A stretch of 64,000 nucleotides of DNA, taken from contig NZ_CANMTH010000006.1 of NCBI RefSeq assembly GCF_947500765.1, positions 124,001 through 188,000 on the forward strand, written 5' to 3'. How positions within the stretch are numbered: position 1 is the first letter of the stretch; each line of letters begins with the position of its first letter. The DNA comes from an uncultured Formosa sp. Lineage in GTDB: Bacteria > Bacteroidota > Bacteroidia > Flavobacteriales > Flavobacteriaceae. Both the position numbers and the translations under genes were made by a program. The notes below the pieces were generated by a model. It was not told the DNA's origin. It made no database searches and saw nothing but the letters and a program-made list of their open reading frames with translations. This document shows, in pieces, positions 54,749-63,084 of this stretch.

Positions 54749-55072
54749 ATGTTTGGAGACCTAATGGGAATGATGGGTAAATTAAAAGAAACCCAACAAA
54801 AAGTTGAAGACACAAAAAAACGATTAAATACAGTTTTAATTGACGAAAAAAGCAATGATGGTAAGTTAAAAATTACTTTAACTGCCAACAGAGAAATAAA
54901 ATCTATTGAAGTAGACGAATCGTTGCTTGAAGACAAAGAACAACTAGAGGATTATTTAATTTTAACCTTAAATAAGGCGATTGAAAAAGCAACAGCTATA
55001 AACGAAGCCGAATTAGCTGCTGTTGCTAAAGATGGCATGCCAAATATTCCAGGAATGGATATGTTTAAATAA
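54749..55072 (+). CDS. YbaB/EbfC family nucleoid-associated protein
   Basis: A 107-residue DNA-binding protein starting [26 protein letters not shown], a helix typical of the YbaB tweezers, followed by beta-strands ([22 protein letters not shown]) and a Met/Pro-rich C-terminus ([10 protein letters not shown]). It binds DNA as a dimer. ATG 54749 is preferred over a TTG at 54728. A -7 box TAATTTTG lies at 54718-54725. A terminator follows 19 bp after the stop. Confidence 0.93.
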   Translation: MFGDLMGMMGKLKETQQKVEDTKKRLNTVLIDEKSNDGKLKITLTANREIKSIEVDESLLEDKEQLEDYLILTLNKAIEKATAINEAELAAVAKDGMPNIPGMDMFK

Positions 55073-55090
55073 TTAAAACTTAAACGCAAT

Positions 55091-55123
55091 AAAAAAGGGA
55101 GCTACAATGTAGCTCCCTTTTTT
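55091..55123. terminator. Bidirectional intrinsic terminator
   Basis: Stem GGGAGCTACA / TGTAGCTCCC (about 55097-55106 and 55108-55117) flanked by A-run and T-run, between ybaB and the small membrane gene on the minus strand. Confidence 0.9.
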
Positions 55124-55147
55124 TATATAATATTATAAGAATGAGAA

Positions 55148-55324
55148 TTAAAGCGCTTCTCTTTGTGCTTTCTTTTCTTCTTTAATTTCTTTAAAACGTT
55201 CTAATAAAGCTCCACCAATCCAATAAGGAACTACAAAAGTTAATAAGAATGTCAATAACCAAAACCCAATGGTTAAGATTGTTAAAAATGCTAAAAAGCC
55301 TAAATATTGATCAAATTCGAACAT
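55148..55324 (-). CDS. Small membrane protein, 58 residues
   Basis: A short frame starting MFEFDQYLGFLAFLTILTIGF. One long hydrophobic segment or two short ones (about residues 8-32) precede VVPYWIGGALLERF and a charged helix (KEIKEEKKAQREAL). The length and charge pattern are typical of small regulatory membrane proteins. No family recognised. It is 94 bp downstream of the peroxiredoxin gene on the same strand, and may be in the same transcript. Confidence 0.65.
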   Translation of the reverse strand: MFEFDQYLGFLAFLTILTIGFWLLTFLLTFVVPYWIGGALLERFKEIKEEKKAQREAL

Positions 55325-55418
55325 AATTGGTGTGTTTCTATATTATAATAGTGGCAAATATATATTAAAAGCTTTTTTTAAACAATAGCTATTTAATATT
55401 TTATTAAAAGATTTTAAA

Positions 55419-56060
55419 TTATTTTAAATCCGGTTGTGGAGTCATTCTTAAATACGGTTTAATTTCTGTATATCCTTTTGGAAAAATATCAGGAATATCT
55501 TTAGATTCAATATTTGGAGACACCACACAATCGTCTCCGTTTTTCCAGTTTGCAGGTGTTGCCACTTTATTATAAGCTGTTAATTGAAGGGAATCGATAA
55601 CACGTAAAAGTTCATCAAAATTACGACCAGTAGATGCTGGATACGTGATAATAAGTTTTACTTTTTTATCTGGATCAATTACAAATACAGAACGTACTGT
55701 TAATTTGTTATTTGCATTTGGATGAATCATATCGTACAATTCTGAGACTTTATGATCTTCATCTGCTATAATAGGAAAATTAACTGTTGTATTTTGAGTT
55801 TCATTAATATCATTAATCCAACCTTTATGCGACTCTAAACCATCTACACTTAAAGCTACAACTTTAACGTTACGCTTATCGAATTCGTCTTTATATTTTG
55901 CTACTGTACCTAATTCGGTTGTACAAACAGGAGTATAATCTGCTGGGTGCGAAAATAATATTCCCCAACTGCTACCTAACCATTCATGAAAATTAATATC
56001 TCCTTCTGTTGTTTTTGCTGTGAAATTTGGAGCTTCATCTCCTAATCTTATTGTTGACAT
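55419..56060 (-). CDS. Peroxiredoxin (Prx6-type)
   Basis: A 213-residue peroxidase of the Prx6/AhpC-TSA type. The peroxidatic Cys46 is in HPADYTPVCTTELG, with the PxxxTxxC motif kept. The C-terminal domain (about 160-213) has the extra PDIFPKGYTEIKPYLRMTP extension typical of Prx6. Resolving cysteines: one other Cys lies in GDDCVVSPN (about 177), so a 2-Cys or 1-Cys mechanism is open. It complements bcp at 34.4 kb. No AhpF-like reductase is nearby. Confidence 0.92.
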   Translation of the reverse strand: MSTIRLGDEAPNFTAKTTEGDINFHEWLGSSWGILFSHPADYTPVCTTELGTVAKYKDEFDKRNVKVVALSVDGLESHKGWINDINETQNTTVNFPIIADEDHKVSELYDMIHPNANNKLTVRSVFVIDPDKKVKLIITYPASTGRNFDELLRVIDSLQLTAYNKVATPANWKNGDDCVVSPNIESKDIPDIFPKGYTEIKPYLRMTPQPDLK

Positions 56061-56204
56061 AATTTTTATAATTTATTGATTATTTTAATGCCTACTAAAT
56101 TAATAGATTTATAAAATATAATCAACTAATCCATCTTAAGTTTATCTTAAATTTTCGTTATAAAAAATATATGTACGAAGTGTTAAAATGAAATTCAAAA
56201 TCGT

Positions 56205-56212
56205 TAAATTTG
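56205..56212 (+). promoter_or_regulatory. -7 promoter box of fumC
   Basis: TAAATTTG fits TAnnTTTG, 25 bases ahead of the fumC ATG. No clear -33 box. Confidence 0.45.
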
Positions 56213-56236
56213 TTACTCATAAAACTATAATTAAAA

Positions 56237-57631
56237 ATGGACTATCGGATAGAAAAAGACACCATGGGCGAAGTTAAAGTGCCTGCAGATAAACTTTGGG
56301 GTGCACAAACAGAACGTTCTCGTAATAATTTTAAAATTGGTGCTCCTGCATCGATGCCAATAGAAATTGTTTATGGATTTGCATACTTAAAAAAAGCTGC
56401 TGCTTACTCTAACCACGACTTGGGTGTACTTTCAAAAGAAAAACGTGATTTAATTGCAAAAGTTTGCGATGAAATTTTAGAAGGAAAGCACGACGATCAA
56501 TTCCCATTAGTGGTTTGGCAAACAGGTTCAGGTACACAAAGCAACATGAACGCTAATGAAGTTATTGCCAATAGAGCTCACCAACTTGCTGGTAAAGTTA
56601 TTGGAGAAGGCGAAAAAACAATTCAGCCTAACGACGATGTAAATAAATCTCAATCTTCTAACGACACCTTCCCTACTGGAATGCACATTGCTGCTTATAA
56701 AAAAATAGTAGAAAACACTATTCCTGCAGTAACACAACTACGTGATACACTTCTTAAAAAAACAGAAGAATTTAAAGATGTAGTTAAAATTGGACGTACC
56801 CACTTAATGGATGCGACACCGCTTACTTTAGGTCAAGAATTCTCTGGTTACGCATCTCAATTAGATCATGGTTTAAAAGCTTTAAAAAACACATTACCTC
56901 ATTTAAGCGAATTAGCTTTAGGAGGAACTGCTGTAGGAACAGGTTTAAACACACCTAAAGGCTACTCTGAAAATGTTGCAGGATTTATTGCTAAATTTAC
57001 AGGTCTTCCTTTTGTGACTGCTGAAAATAAATTTGAAGCTTTAGCTGCTCACGATGCTATCGTAGAAACTCATGGTGCTTTAAAACAATTAGCAGTGTCT
57101 TTAAATAAGATAGCTAACGATGTTAGAATGATGGCTTCCGGACCACGTAGTGGAATTGGAGAAATTATTATCCCTGCAAACGAGCCAGGAAGCTCTATTA
57201 TGCCAGGAAAAGTAAACCCTACACAATGTGAAGCTTTAACAATGGTTTGTGCTCAAGTAATTGGTAACGATGTGGCTATTTCTATTGCAGGTACACAAGG
57301 ACATTACGAACTTAACGTGTTTAAACCTATTATGGCTTTAAACTTCTTACAATCGGCTCAATTATTAGGAGATGCTTGTGTAAGTTTCGATATTCACTGT
57401 GCTCAAGGGATTAAACCTAATCATTCAAAAATTAATGAATTATTAAACAATTCGTTAATGCTTGTAACTGCTTTAAACACAAAAATTGGTTATTACAAAT
57501 CTGCTGAAATAGCAAACACCGCTCACAAAAACGGTACTACACTTAAAGAAGAAGCCGTGAATTTAGGATATGTTACTGCTGAAGAATATGACGAATGGGT
57601 TAAACCAGAAGACATGATTGGATCTTTATAA
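56237..57631 (+). CDS. fumC: Fumarate hydratase, class II
   Basis: The TCA cycle enzyme interconverting fumarate and malate, 464 residues, homotetramer, oxygen-stable and without an Fe-S cluster. Marks: [16 protein letters not shown] near the N-terminus, the catalytic loop [16 protein letters not shown] (about 318-330), and [11 protein letters not shown]. The start [18 protein letters not shown] fits. It is a single-gene unit with a terminator. A 300-odd-base region before it holds the peroxiredoxin promoter and its own. Confidence 0.96.
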   Translation: MDYRIEKDTMGEVKVPADKLWGAQTERSRNNFKIGAPASMPIEIVYGFAYLKKAAAYSNHDLGVLSKEKRDLIAKVCDEILEGKHDDQFPLVVWQTGSGTQSNMNANEVIANRAHQLAGKVIGEGEKTIQPNDDVNKSQSSNDTFPTGMHIAAYKKIVENTIPAVTQLRDTLLKKTEEFKDVVKIGRTHLMDATPLTLGQEFSGYASQLDHGLKALKNTLPHLSELALGGTAVGTGLNTPKGYSENVAGFIAKFTGLPFVTAENKFEALAAHDAIVETHGALKQLAVSLNKIANDVRMMASGPRSGIGEIIIPANEPGSSIMPGKVNPTQCEALTMVCAQVIGNDVAISIAGTQGHYELNVFKPIMALNFLQSAQLLGDACVSFDIHCAQGIKPNHSKINELLNNSLMLVTALNTKIGYYKSAEIANTAHKNGTTLKEEAVNLGYVTAEEYDEWVKPEDMIGSL

Positions 57632-57653
57632 TAATTCCTATTTATAGATAAAT

Positions 57654-57690
57654 AAAAATCCCTTGAAATAAAAACTTCAAGGGATTTTTA
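57654..57690. terminator. Bidirectional intrinsic terminator
   Basis: Stem AAATCCCTTGAA / TTCAAGGGATTT (about 57656-57667 and 57676-57687), loop of 8, between converging fumC and nnrDE. Confidence 0.9.
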
Positions 57691-57702
57691 TTTTTGAAAA
57701 AC

Positions 57703-59253
57703 CTATTGCACTTCCTGCTTGGGTTGTTCTGAAGAAATTTCTGTTTGTTCGAATAAATCTAAATACGCTTGTCCTAAATAATCAGTCACATCTGAAGCTA
57801 TTAAACTTTGGTATCCTTTAGTCTCTACTGCTATATCTGCAGACTTTCCATGTAAATACATACCAAAACAAGTTGCCTCAAGAGCTGTATATCCTTGAGA
57901 GACTAAACCTGTTATAATTCCCGTTAATACATCACCTGTTCCGCCCGTAGCTAATCCTGGATTTCCTGTAGAATTTACATAAAGTTTATCTTTATATACA
58001 GCTATAGAATTAGCGCCTTTAATAAGTACTAAAACTTTATATTTTTCAGCAAATGCTTTAGTTTTCTTTAGTTTATCAAAATCATCTTCCCAAACTCCTA
58101 TTAAGCGTTCCAATTCTTTAGGATGTGGCGTTAAAATGGTATCTTCTTTTAAATGCTTTAGCAAATTTCTGTTTTTAGATAAAATATTTAGTCCATCAGC
58201 ATCTATAACTAATGGTACAATATTAGTTTTTAAAAAGTTTTGTAAAGCTTGTTCTGTTTCTTTAGCGGTTCCAATACCTATACCTAATCCTATAACGGTT
58301 GGTTTTATAGTATATTCAATATTAGTAATTATTTTTTTTCCTGTATCTGTAATAACCATAGCTTCAGGGAAAGCTGTTTGTAAAGGTATGTATCCGCATT
58401 TAGGTACAAACGCTGTTACCAAACCTGCTCCAGCAACTAAAGCCGAACGACATGCCAATTGCACTGCCCCTATTTTACCGTAACTTCCACCAATAATTAA
58501 ACTGTGACCACAAGTTCCTTTATGAGCAAACTTATCACGTTGTTTATACATGGGCAACACATCAAATTTTCCTAAAATCTCAGCTTCCGTCTCTGTATTC
58601 TGTAAAAATTCAGGATCTATACCTATATCTAAAGCTTCCCATTGTTCTATATACTTTGAAGTTTCAGGCAAGAAAAATACTAATTTAGGTGTTTGAAAAC
58701 TCAAAATAAAATTAGATTTAACAACATGATCTTCATGCTTTGGTATTCGATCTGTAAATAATCCAGATGGAATATCGACTGAAACGGTAAGTGCACCTGA
58801 AGCTTTAATATGCTTAAATAAAGTAACTACCCAGTCTGAAATAGATCGATTTAATCCCACTCCAAAAACAGCATCAATAATAATATCGTTATTCGTGATT
58901 TCAGGAAAATCGTCTACAGTATGTATACTAACTGGCCAATCGGTAGTGGTTTCTTTTAAGCATTCGTAATTCTGTAAAAAATCTGGAGAGCGCTTATCAC
59001 TAAAATCTACAATAAAGGTTTTTACATTATAACCATGTATCACTAAATGTCGTGCTAAAACTAATCCATCTCCTCCATTATTTCCAATACCACAAAACAC
59101 TAAAATGGGAACAGGTGCACCTTGCAAGCGCAAGTCTAACCAATTAAACAGACTCGTACCAGCACGTTCCATTAAATCGGCTGAGCTTATATTTTGTTTT
59201 TTTATAGTTAATCTATCTCCTTCATAGATTTGTTCTTTAGAAAAAATTTTCAT
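57703..59253 (-). CDS. Bifunctional NAD(P)H-hydrate epimerase / dehydratase
   Basis: A 516-residue repair enzyme that restores damaged NAD(P)H hydrates. The N-terminal YjeF_N epimerase (about 1-215) has FCGIGNNGGDGLVLARHL; the C-terminal ADP-dependent dehydratase (about 230-505) has LIIGGSYGKIGAVQLA, TPHPKELERL and the GLATGGTGDVLTGIITGL signature. The fusion order NnrE-NnrD is usual. The last 15 residues are an acidic tail. It is divergent from the thr operon. Confidence 0.93.
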   Translation of the reverse strand: MKIFSKEQIYEGDRLTIKKQNISSADLMERAGTSLFNWLDLRLQGAPVPILVFCGIGNNGGDGLVLARHLVIHGYNVKTFIVDFSDKRSPDFLQNYECLKETTTDWPVSIHTVDDFPEITNNDIIIDAVFGVGLNRSISDWVVTLFKHIKASGALTVSVDIPSGLFTDRIPKHEDHVVKSNFILSFQTPKLVFFLPETSKYIEQWEALDIGIDPEFLQNTETEAEILGKFDVLPMYKQRDKFAHKGTCGHSLIIGGSYGKIGAVQLACRSALVAGAGLVTAFVPKCGYIPLQTAFPEAMVITDTGKKIITNIEYTIKPTVIGLGIGIGTAKETEQALQNFLKTNIVPLVIDADGLNILSKNRNLLKHLKEDTILTPHPKELERLIGVWEDDFDKLKKTKAFAEKYKVLVLIKGANSIAVYKDKLYVNSTGNPGLATGGTGDVLTGIITGLVSQGYTALEATCFGMYLHGKSADIAVETKGYQSLIASDVTDYLGQAYLDLFEQTEISSEQPKQEVQ

Positions 59254-59388
59254 TGTTATTTTTTTAAAAAATTCATTAAAGATTATTCAGTTAAATAGAT
59301 TTAAATTGGTTTTAAATAAACGATTTAAGCATAACAATAAATAATCTGTAAAAACGTATAATACATTTTTTTATAAGAGTAAAAGTAA

Positions 59389-59396
59389 TACATTTG
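59389..59396 (+). promoter_or_regulatory. -7 promoter box of the thr leader and operon
   Basis: TACATTTG fits TAnnTTTG. Transcription would begin near 59403, about 13 bases ahead of the leader peptide ATG at 59416. No TTG at -33; an all-T stretch (59366-59372) lies there. Confidence 0.6.
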
Positions 59397-59415
59397 AGAA
59401 GCTTAGTAGTAAAAA

Positions 59416-59526
59416 ATGCAAAATACAGAACATACAATTCGTTTTATTTCTAGACCGACAATCGTTGGTAGCATTGCTATTATTATTACCTCTATTACAA
59501 ACATTATTACCCCTTGGGGTAATTAA
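59416..59526 (+). CDS. Ile/Thr-rich leader peptide of the threonine operon
   Basis: A 36-residue frame with a crowded regulatory stretch IAIIITSITNIIT at residues 20-32: seven Ile and three Thr in 13 residues; whole peptide ten Ile and six Thr. This is the composition of the E. coli thr operon leader, where starvation for threonine or isoleucine stalls the ribosome. It starts right after a promoter box and ends 87 bp before thrA. The end of the frame lies inside a hairpin (59506-59523). The peptide begins MQNTEHTIRFISRP, with no signal sequence. Confidence 0.8.
   Translation: MQNTEHTIRFISRPTIVGSIAIIITSITNIITPWGN
59506..59523 (+). promoter_or_regulatory. Hairpin at the end of the thr leader frame
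   Basis: ATTACCCC-TT-GGGGTAAT, immediately before the TAA stop of the leader. A ribosome at the stop would cover it; a ribosome stalled at the Ile/Thr codons would free at least the 3' arm. No T-run follows, so it does not look like an intrinsic terminator. A weaker hairpin TTGTAA/TTACAA is at 59551-59569. Confidence 0.55.
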
Positions 59527-59613
59527 TTATATATCTTCCGTCCACAGAATTTGTAATATTATGTTACAATATCAAAAATATTTAGCTATTAAATTTATAC
59601 AATCTACTTTAAA

Positions 59614-62058
59614 ATGAAAGTATTAAAATTCGGAGGAACATCTGTTGGGTCCTCAAAAAACATAACTAACGTTGTATCCATCTTAACCAAATATGCCCAA
59701 ACAGACAAAGTTATTTGTGTTGTTTCTGCAGTAGGTGGAATTACAGATAAATTACTAGAAGCTGGTCAATTAGCACAATCTAAAAATAGTGCTTACAGCG
59801 ACTCTTTTACCAACATTAAAAACATTCACTTAAATATTATTAAAGAATTAATACCTACTAATAATGAGGCTGTAATACAGCATGTTGAATCTAAATTAGA
59901 GGCTTTAAAGAATCTTTTAGATGGTATTTATTTAATTAATGAATTATCACCTAAAACATCAGACAAGCTAGTCAGTTTTGGAGAACTATTATCGTCTTAT
60001 ATTATTGGTGAAACTTTAAAAAGTAAAGGTGCTAATGCAGAACGTAAAAACAGTCAGGAGTTAATCACTACGAACTCTAACTTTACAAAAGCAGAAGTAA
60101 ATTACAACATTACAAACACAAATATTCAAGAGTATTTTAAAACAAGTACTTTCGATATTACTATACTTCCTGGATTTATTTCAAAGTCGGTTACTGGAGA
60201 AATTACAACTTTAGGGCGTGGTGGATCAGATTTTACTGCGGCAATTGTAGCAGCAGCTTTAGAAGTAGATCAATTAGAAATCTGGACAGATGTTAGTGGT
60301 ATGTATACTGCAAATCCTAAATTGGTAAAACAAGCTCTTCCTATCGATAAATTATCGTATCAAGAAGCTATGGAATTATCTCATTTTGGTGCAAAAGTAT
60401 TATACCCACCAACAGTACAACCCGTATTGAGTTTACAAATTCCAATTCATATTAAAAACACTTTAGATCCAGATGCTGTAGGAACTATTATATCTAAAGA
60501 CGGTAGTAACGTAAACAATACTGCTAAAGGAATTACAAACATTAGTAATATATCGTTATTAACCCTTCAAGGGAATGGAATGGTTGGAATTCCTGGTTTT
60601 TCTAGACGTTTATTCCAAACTTTATCTCAAGAAAAAATAAATGTAATATTAATCACACAAGCATCATCAGAACACTCTATATGTTTTGGTATTGATGAAA
60701 AAGATGCGGTTTCTGCTAAATCGGCTATCGATGCTGAATTTGAAAATGAAATTTCTTTAAAGAAAATCGACCCTATTTTAGTTGAAAGTAACTTATCTAT
60801 TATTGCTCTAATTGGCGATAGTATGAAAAGCCACCAAGGTATTAGCGGAAAAATGTTTAGTGCTTTAGGAAAAAATAACATTAATATTCGTGCAATTGCT
60901 CAAGGAGCTTCAGAACGTAACATTTCAGCAATCATCTCTCAAAATGATGTCAAAAAAGCGTTGAATATTTTACACGAAGTTTTCTTTGAAGGGAATATTA
61001 AACAATTAAATGTATTTATTACAGGTGTTGGTAATGTTGGTGAACGCTTAGTTGAACAAATAAAACAACAACGTAAATACTTAAAAGAAAACTTAAAAAT
61101 CAATCTTCGAGTAGTTGGACTTTCTAATTCTAGAAAAATGATTTTTGATGCAGATGGATTATCATTAAAAAACTGGAAAGAACAGTTGGTAGATGGTGAA
61201 GATGCAACTTTAGAAGGGTTTTACCAATCTGTAAAAAAATTAAATTTACGTAACAGTGTCTTTGTAGATGTTACAGCAAATAAAGACGTTGCAGACTTAT
61301 ACGCGATGTATTTAAAGCAAAGTATTGCTGTTGTAGCATGTAACAAAATTGCATGTTCTAGTAAATTAGAAAAATATAAAGAATTAAAACAATTATCATT
61401 TAAATATAATGCTCCTTATTTATTTGAAACTAATGTTGGCGCTGGTTTACCAGTAATTGACACTTTAAATAACTTAATTGCTTCTGGAGATAAAGTAACC
61501 TCTATACAAGCCGTATTATCAGGAAGTTTAAACTTTGTATTTAATAACTTTAACGATACCACTAAGTTTTACGATGTGGTTAAGCAAGCCGCTGCCGAAG
61601 GTTATACAGAACCAGATCCGCGTATTGATTTAAGTGGTGTAGATGTTGCTAGAAAAATCTTAATTCTTGCTCGTGAAAGCGGTACAGAAATGGATTTAGA
61701 AGACATAGACAACACACCATTCTTATCAGATTCTGGTATAAAAAGTGATACTGTGGCCGATTTCTACGACACTTTAATTGCAGACGAAGCACATTACCAA
61801 AAATTATATGCTTCAGCAAAAGCAAACAACAGCCAGTTAAAGTATGTAGCCGAATTTAACAACGGTCAAGCTAAAGTTGGATTAAAAGAAATCCCTGAAG
61901 GTCACCCGTTTTATAATTTAGAAGGAAAAGATAATATCGTTATGTTTTATACGCAACGTTACCCAGAACAGCCTATGATTATTAAAGGTGCTGGTGCAGG
62001 AGCAGATGTTACTGCTTCCGGTTTATTTGCAGACATTATACGTATAGGAAACAACTAA
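59614..62058 (+). CDS. thrA: Bifunctional aspartate kinase / homoserine dehydrogenase I
   Basis: Catalyses two steps of threonine synthesis: phosphorylation of aspartate (residues about 1-290) and reduction of aspartate semialdehyde to homoserine (about 460-814), with ACT domains between (about 310-450). 814 residues. Kinase mark KFGGTSVGS at the N-terminus and TTLGRGGSDFTA; dehydrogenase marks VFITGVGNVGERLV and LSGSLNFVFN, with EGYTEPDPRIDLSGVDVARK. It begins the thrABC operon. Feedback by threonine on the ACT domains is the family expectation, in addition to the leader peptide control. Confidence 0.97.
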   Translation: MKVLKFGGTSVGSSKNITNVVSILTKYAQTDKVICVVSAVGGITDKLLEAGQLAQSKNSAYSDSFTNIKNIHLNIIKELIPTNNEAVIQHVESKLEALKNLLDGIYLINELSPKTSDKLVSFGELLSSYIIGETLKSKGANAERKNSQELITTNSNFTKAEVNYNITNTNIQEYFKTSTFDITILPGFISKSVTGEITTLGRGGSDFTAAIVAAALEVDQLEIWTDVSGMYTANPKLVKQALPIDKLSYQEAMELSHFGAKVLYPPTVQPVLSLQIPIHIKNTLDPDAVGTIISKDGSNVNNTAKGITNISNISLLTLQGNGMVGIPGFSRRLFQTLSQEKINVILITQASSEHSICFGIDEKDAVSAKSAIDAEFENEISLKKIDPILVESNLSIIALIGDSMKSHQGISGKMFSALGKNNINIRAIAQGASERNISAIISQNDVKKALNILHEVFFEGNIKQLNVFITGVGNVGERLVEQIKQQRKYLKENLKINLRVVGLSNSRKMIFDADGLSLKNWKEQLVDGEDATLEGFYQSVKKLNLRNSVFVDVTANKDVADLYAMYLKQSIAVVACNKIACSSKLEKYKELKQLSFKYNAPYLFETNVGAGLPVIDTLNNLIASGDKVTSIQAVLSGSLNFVFNNFNDTTKFYDVVKQAAAEGYTEPDPRIDLSGVDVARKILILARESGTEMDLEDIDNTPFLSDSGIKSDTVADFYDTLIADEAHYQKLYASAKANNSQLKYVAEFNNGQAKVGLKEIPEGHPFYNLEGKDNIVMFYTQRYPEQPMIIKGAGAGADVTASGLFADIIRIGNN

Positions 62059-62119
62059 TTATAATCTTAAAAGACAATTTTTATCTTAGAATTTTAATAA
62101 AGTTGTCACTTTAGAACTT

Positions 62120-63043
62120 ATGAATGAAATAAGAATATTTTCACCTGCAACTGTAGCGAACGTCTCTTGCGGATTCGACGTTCTTGGCTTCTGCCTAGAT
62201 AGTGTTGGAGATGAAATGATAATACGTAAAACCGATAAAAAAGGAATCTTTATCACTAAAATTGAAGGTTACGATTTACCCTTTGAAGCCGAAAAAAACG
62301 TCGCTGGAGTTTCTGCTCTAGCAATGTATGCAGCTGCTAAACCTGATTGTGGTTTCGAAATAGAAATTTATAAAAAAATTAAGCCAGGAAGTGGTGTTGG
62401 TAGTAGTTCTGCTAGTGCTGCAGGTAGCGTTTATGGTATGAATGTATTATTAGGAAAACCTTATAATAATACAGAGCTATCTTATTTTGCCATGAAAGGT
62501 GAAGCTTTAGCTAGCCAAAGTGAACATGCAGATAATATTGCTCCTGCCCTATTTGGTGGGTTTACTTTAGTAAAAAGTGTATCGCCTTTAGAAATTTTAG
62601 AAATCCCTACGCCTAATAATTTATATGCCACAATTATTCATCCGCAAATAGAAATTAAAACGTCTGAAGCGCGTGCTATTTTACCAAAAGAAGTCGCTTT
62701 AAAAGATGCCATTTCACAATGGGCAAATGTAGGGAGTTTAATCCATGGTTTACACACTAGTAACTACGGATTGATTGAACGTTCGTTACACGATTCGATT
62801 GTAGAACCGCACAGAAGTAAACTCATACCATTGTATCACGATGTAAAAGCTTCAGCAAAAGCAGCAGGTGCTTTAGGATGTGGTATTTCTGGTTCAGGCC
62901 CTTCTATTTTCTCACTATGCGAAGGTATAGACTCGGCTAAAAAAGTAGAACAGGCTATTAGAAAAGTGTATGCAGAAAGTGATATTGAATTCGACACCTA
63001 TGTATCGAAAATTAATGCTGAAGGTATGAAAATCCTGAAGTAA
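62120..63043 (+). CDS. thrB: Homoserine kinase ThrB
   Basis: Phosphorylates homoserine; GHMP kinase, 307 residues. The ATP loop PGSGVGSSSASAAG lies near residues 91-104; the N-terminal FSPATVANVSCGFDVLG and the C-terminal GALGCGISGSGPSIFSL are the other two GHMP motifs. It follows thrA by 61 bp and precedes thrC by 41 bp. Confidence 0.97.
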   Translation: MNEIRIFSPATVANVSCGFDVLGFCLDSVGDEMIIRKTDKKGIFITKIEGYDLPFEAEKNVAGVSALAMYAAAKPDCGFEIEIYKKIKPGSGVGSSSASAAGSVYGMNVLLGKPYNNTELSYFAMKGEALASQSEHADNIAPALFGGFTLVKSVSPLEILEIPTPNNLYATIIHPQIEIKTSEARAILPKEVALKDAISQWANVGSLIHGLHTSNYGLIERSLHDSIVEPHRSKLIPLYHDVKASAKAAGALGCGISGSGPSIFSLCEGIDSAKKVEQAIRKVYAESDIEFDTYVSKINAEGMKILK

Positions 63044-63084
63044 TACGAATAAAAAAAGCTTAGACAAAACCAAAACAAACTGCT

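Noticed and set aside
58136..58483. Plus-strand frame of 115 codons
   Set aside because: Antisense to the NAD(P)H-hydrate repair gene.
59527..59613. Classical attenuator terminator before thrA
   Set aside because: Only AT-rich weak stems (TTGTAA/TTACAA) and no T-run, so I did not call a terminator.
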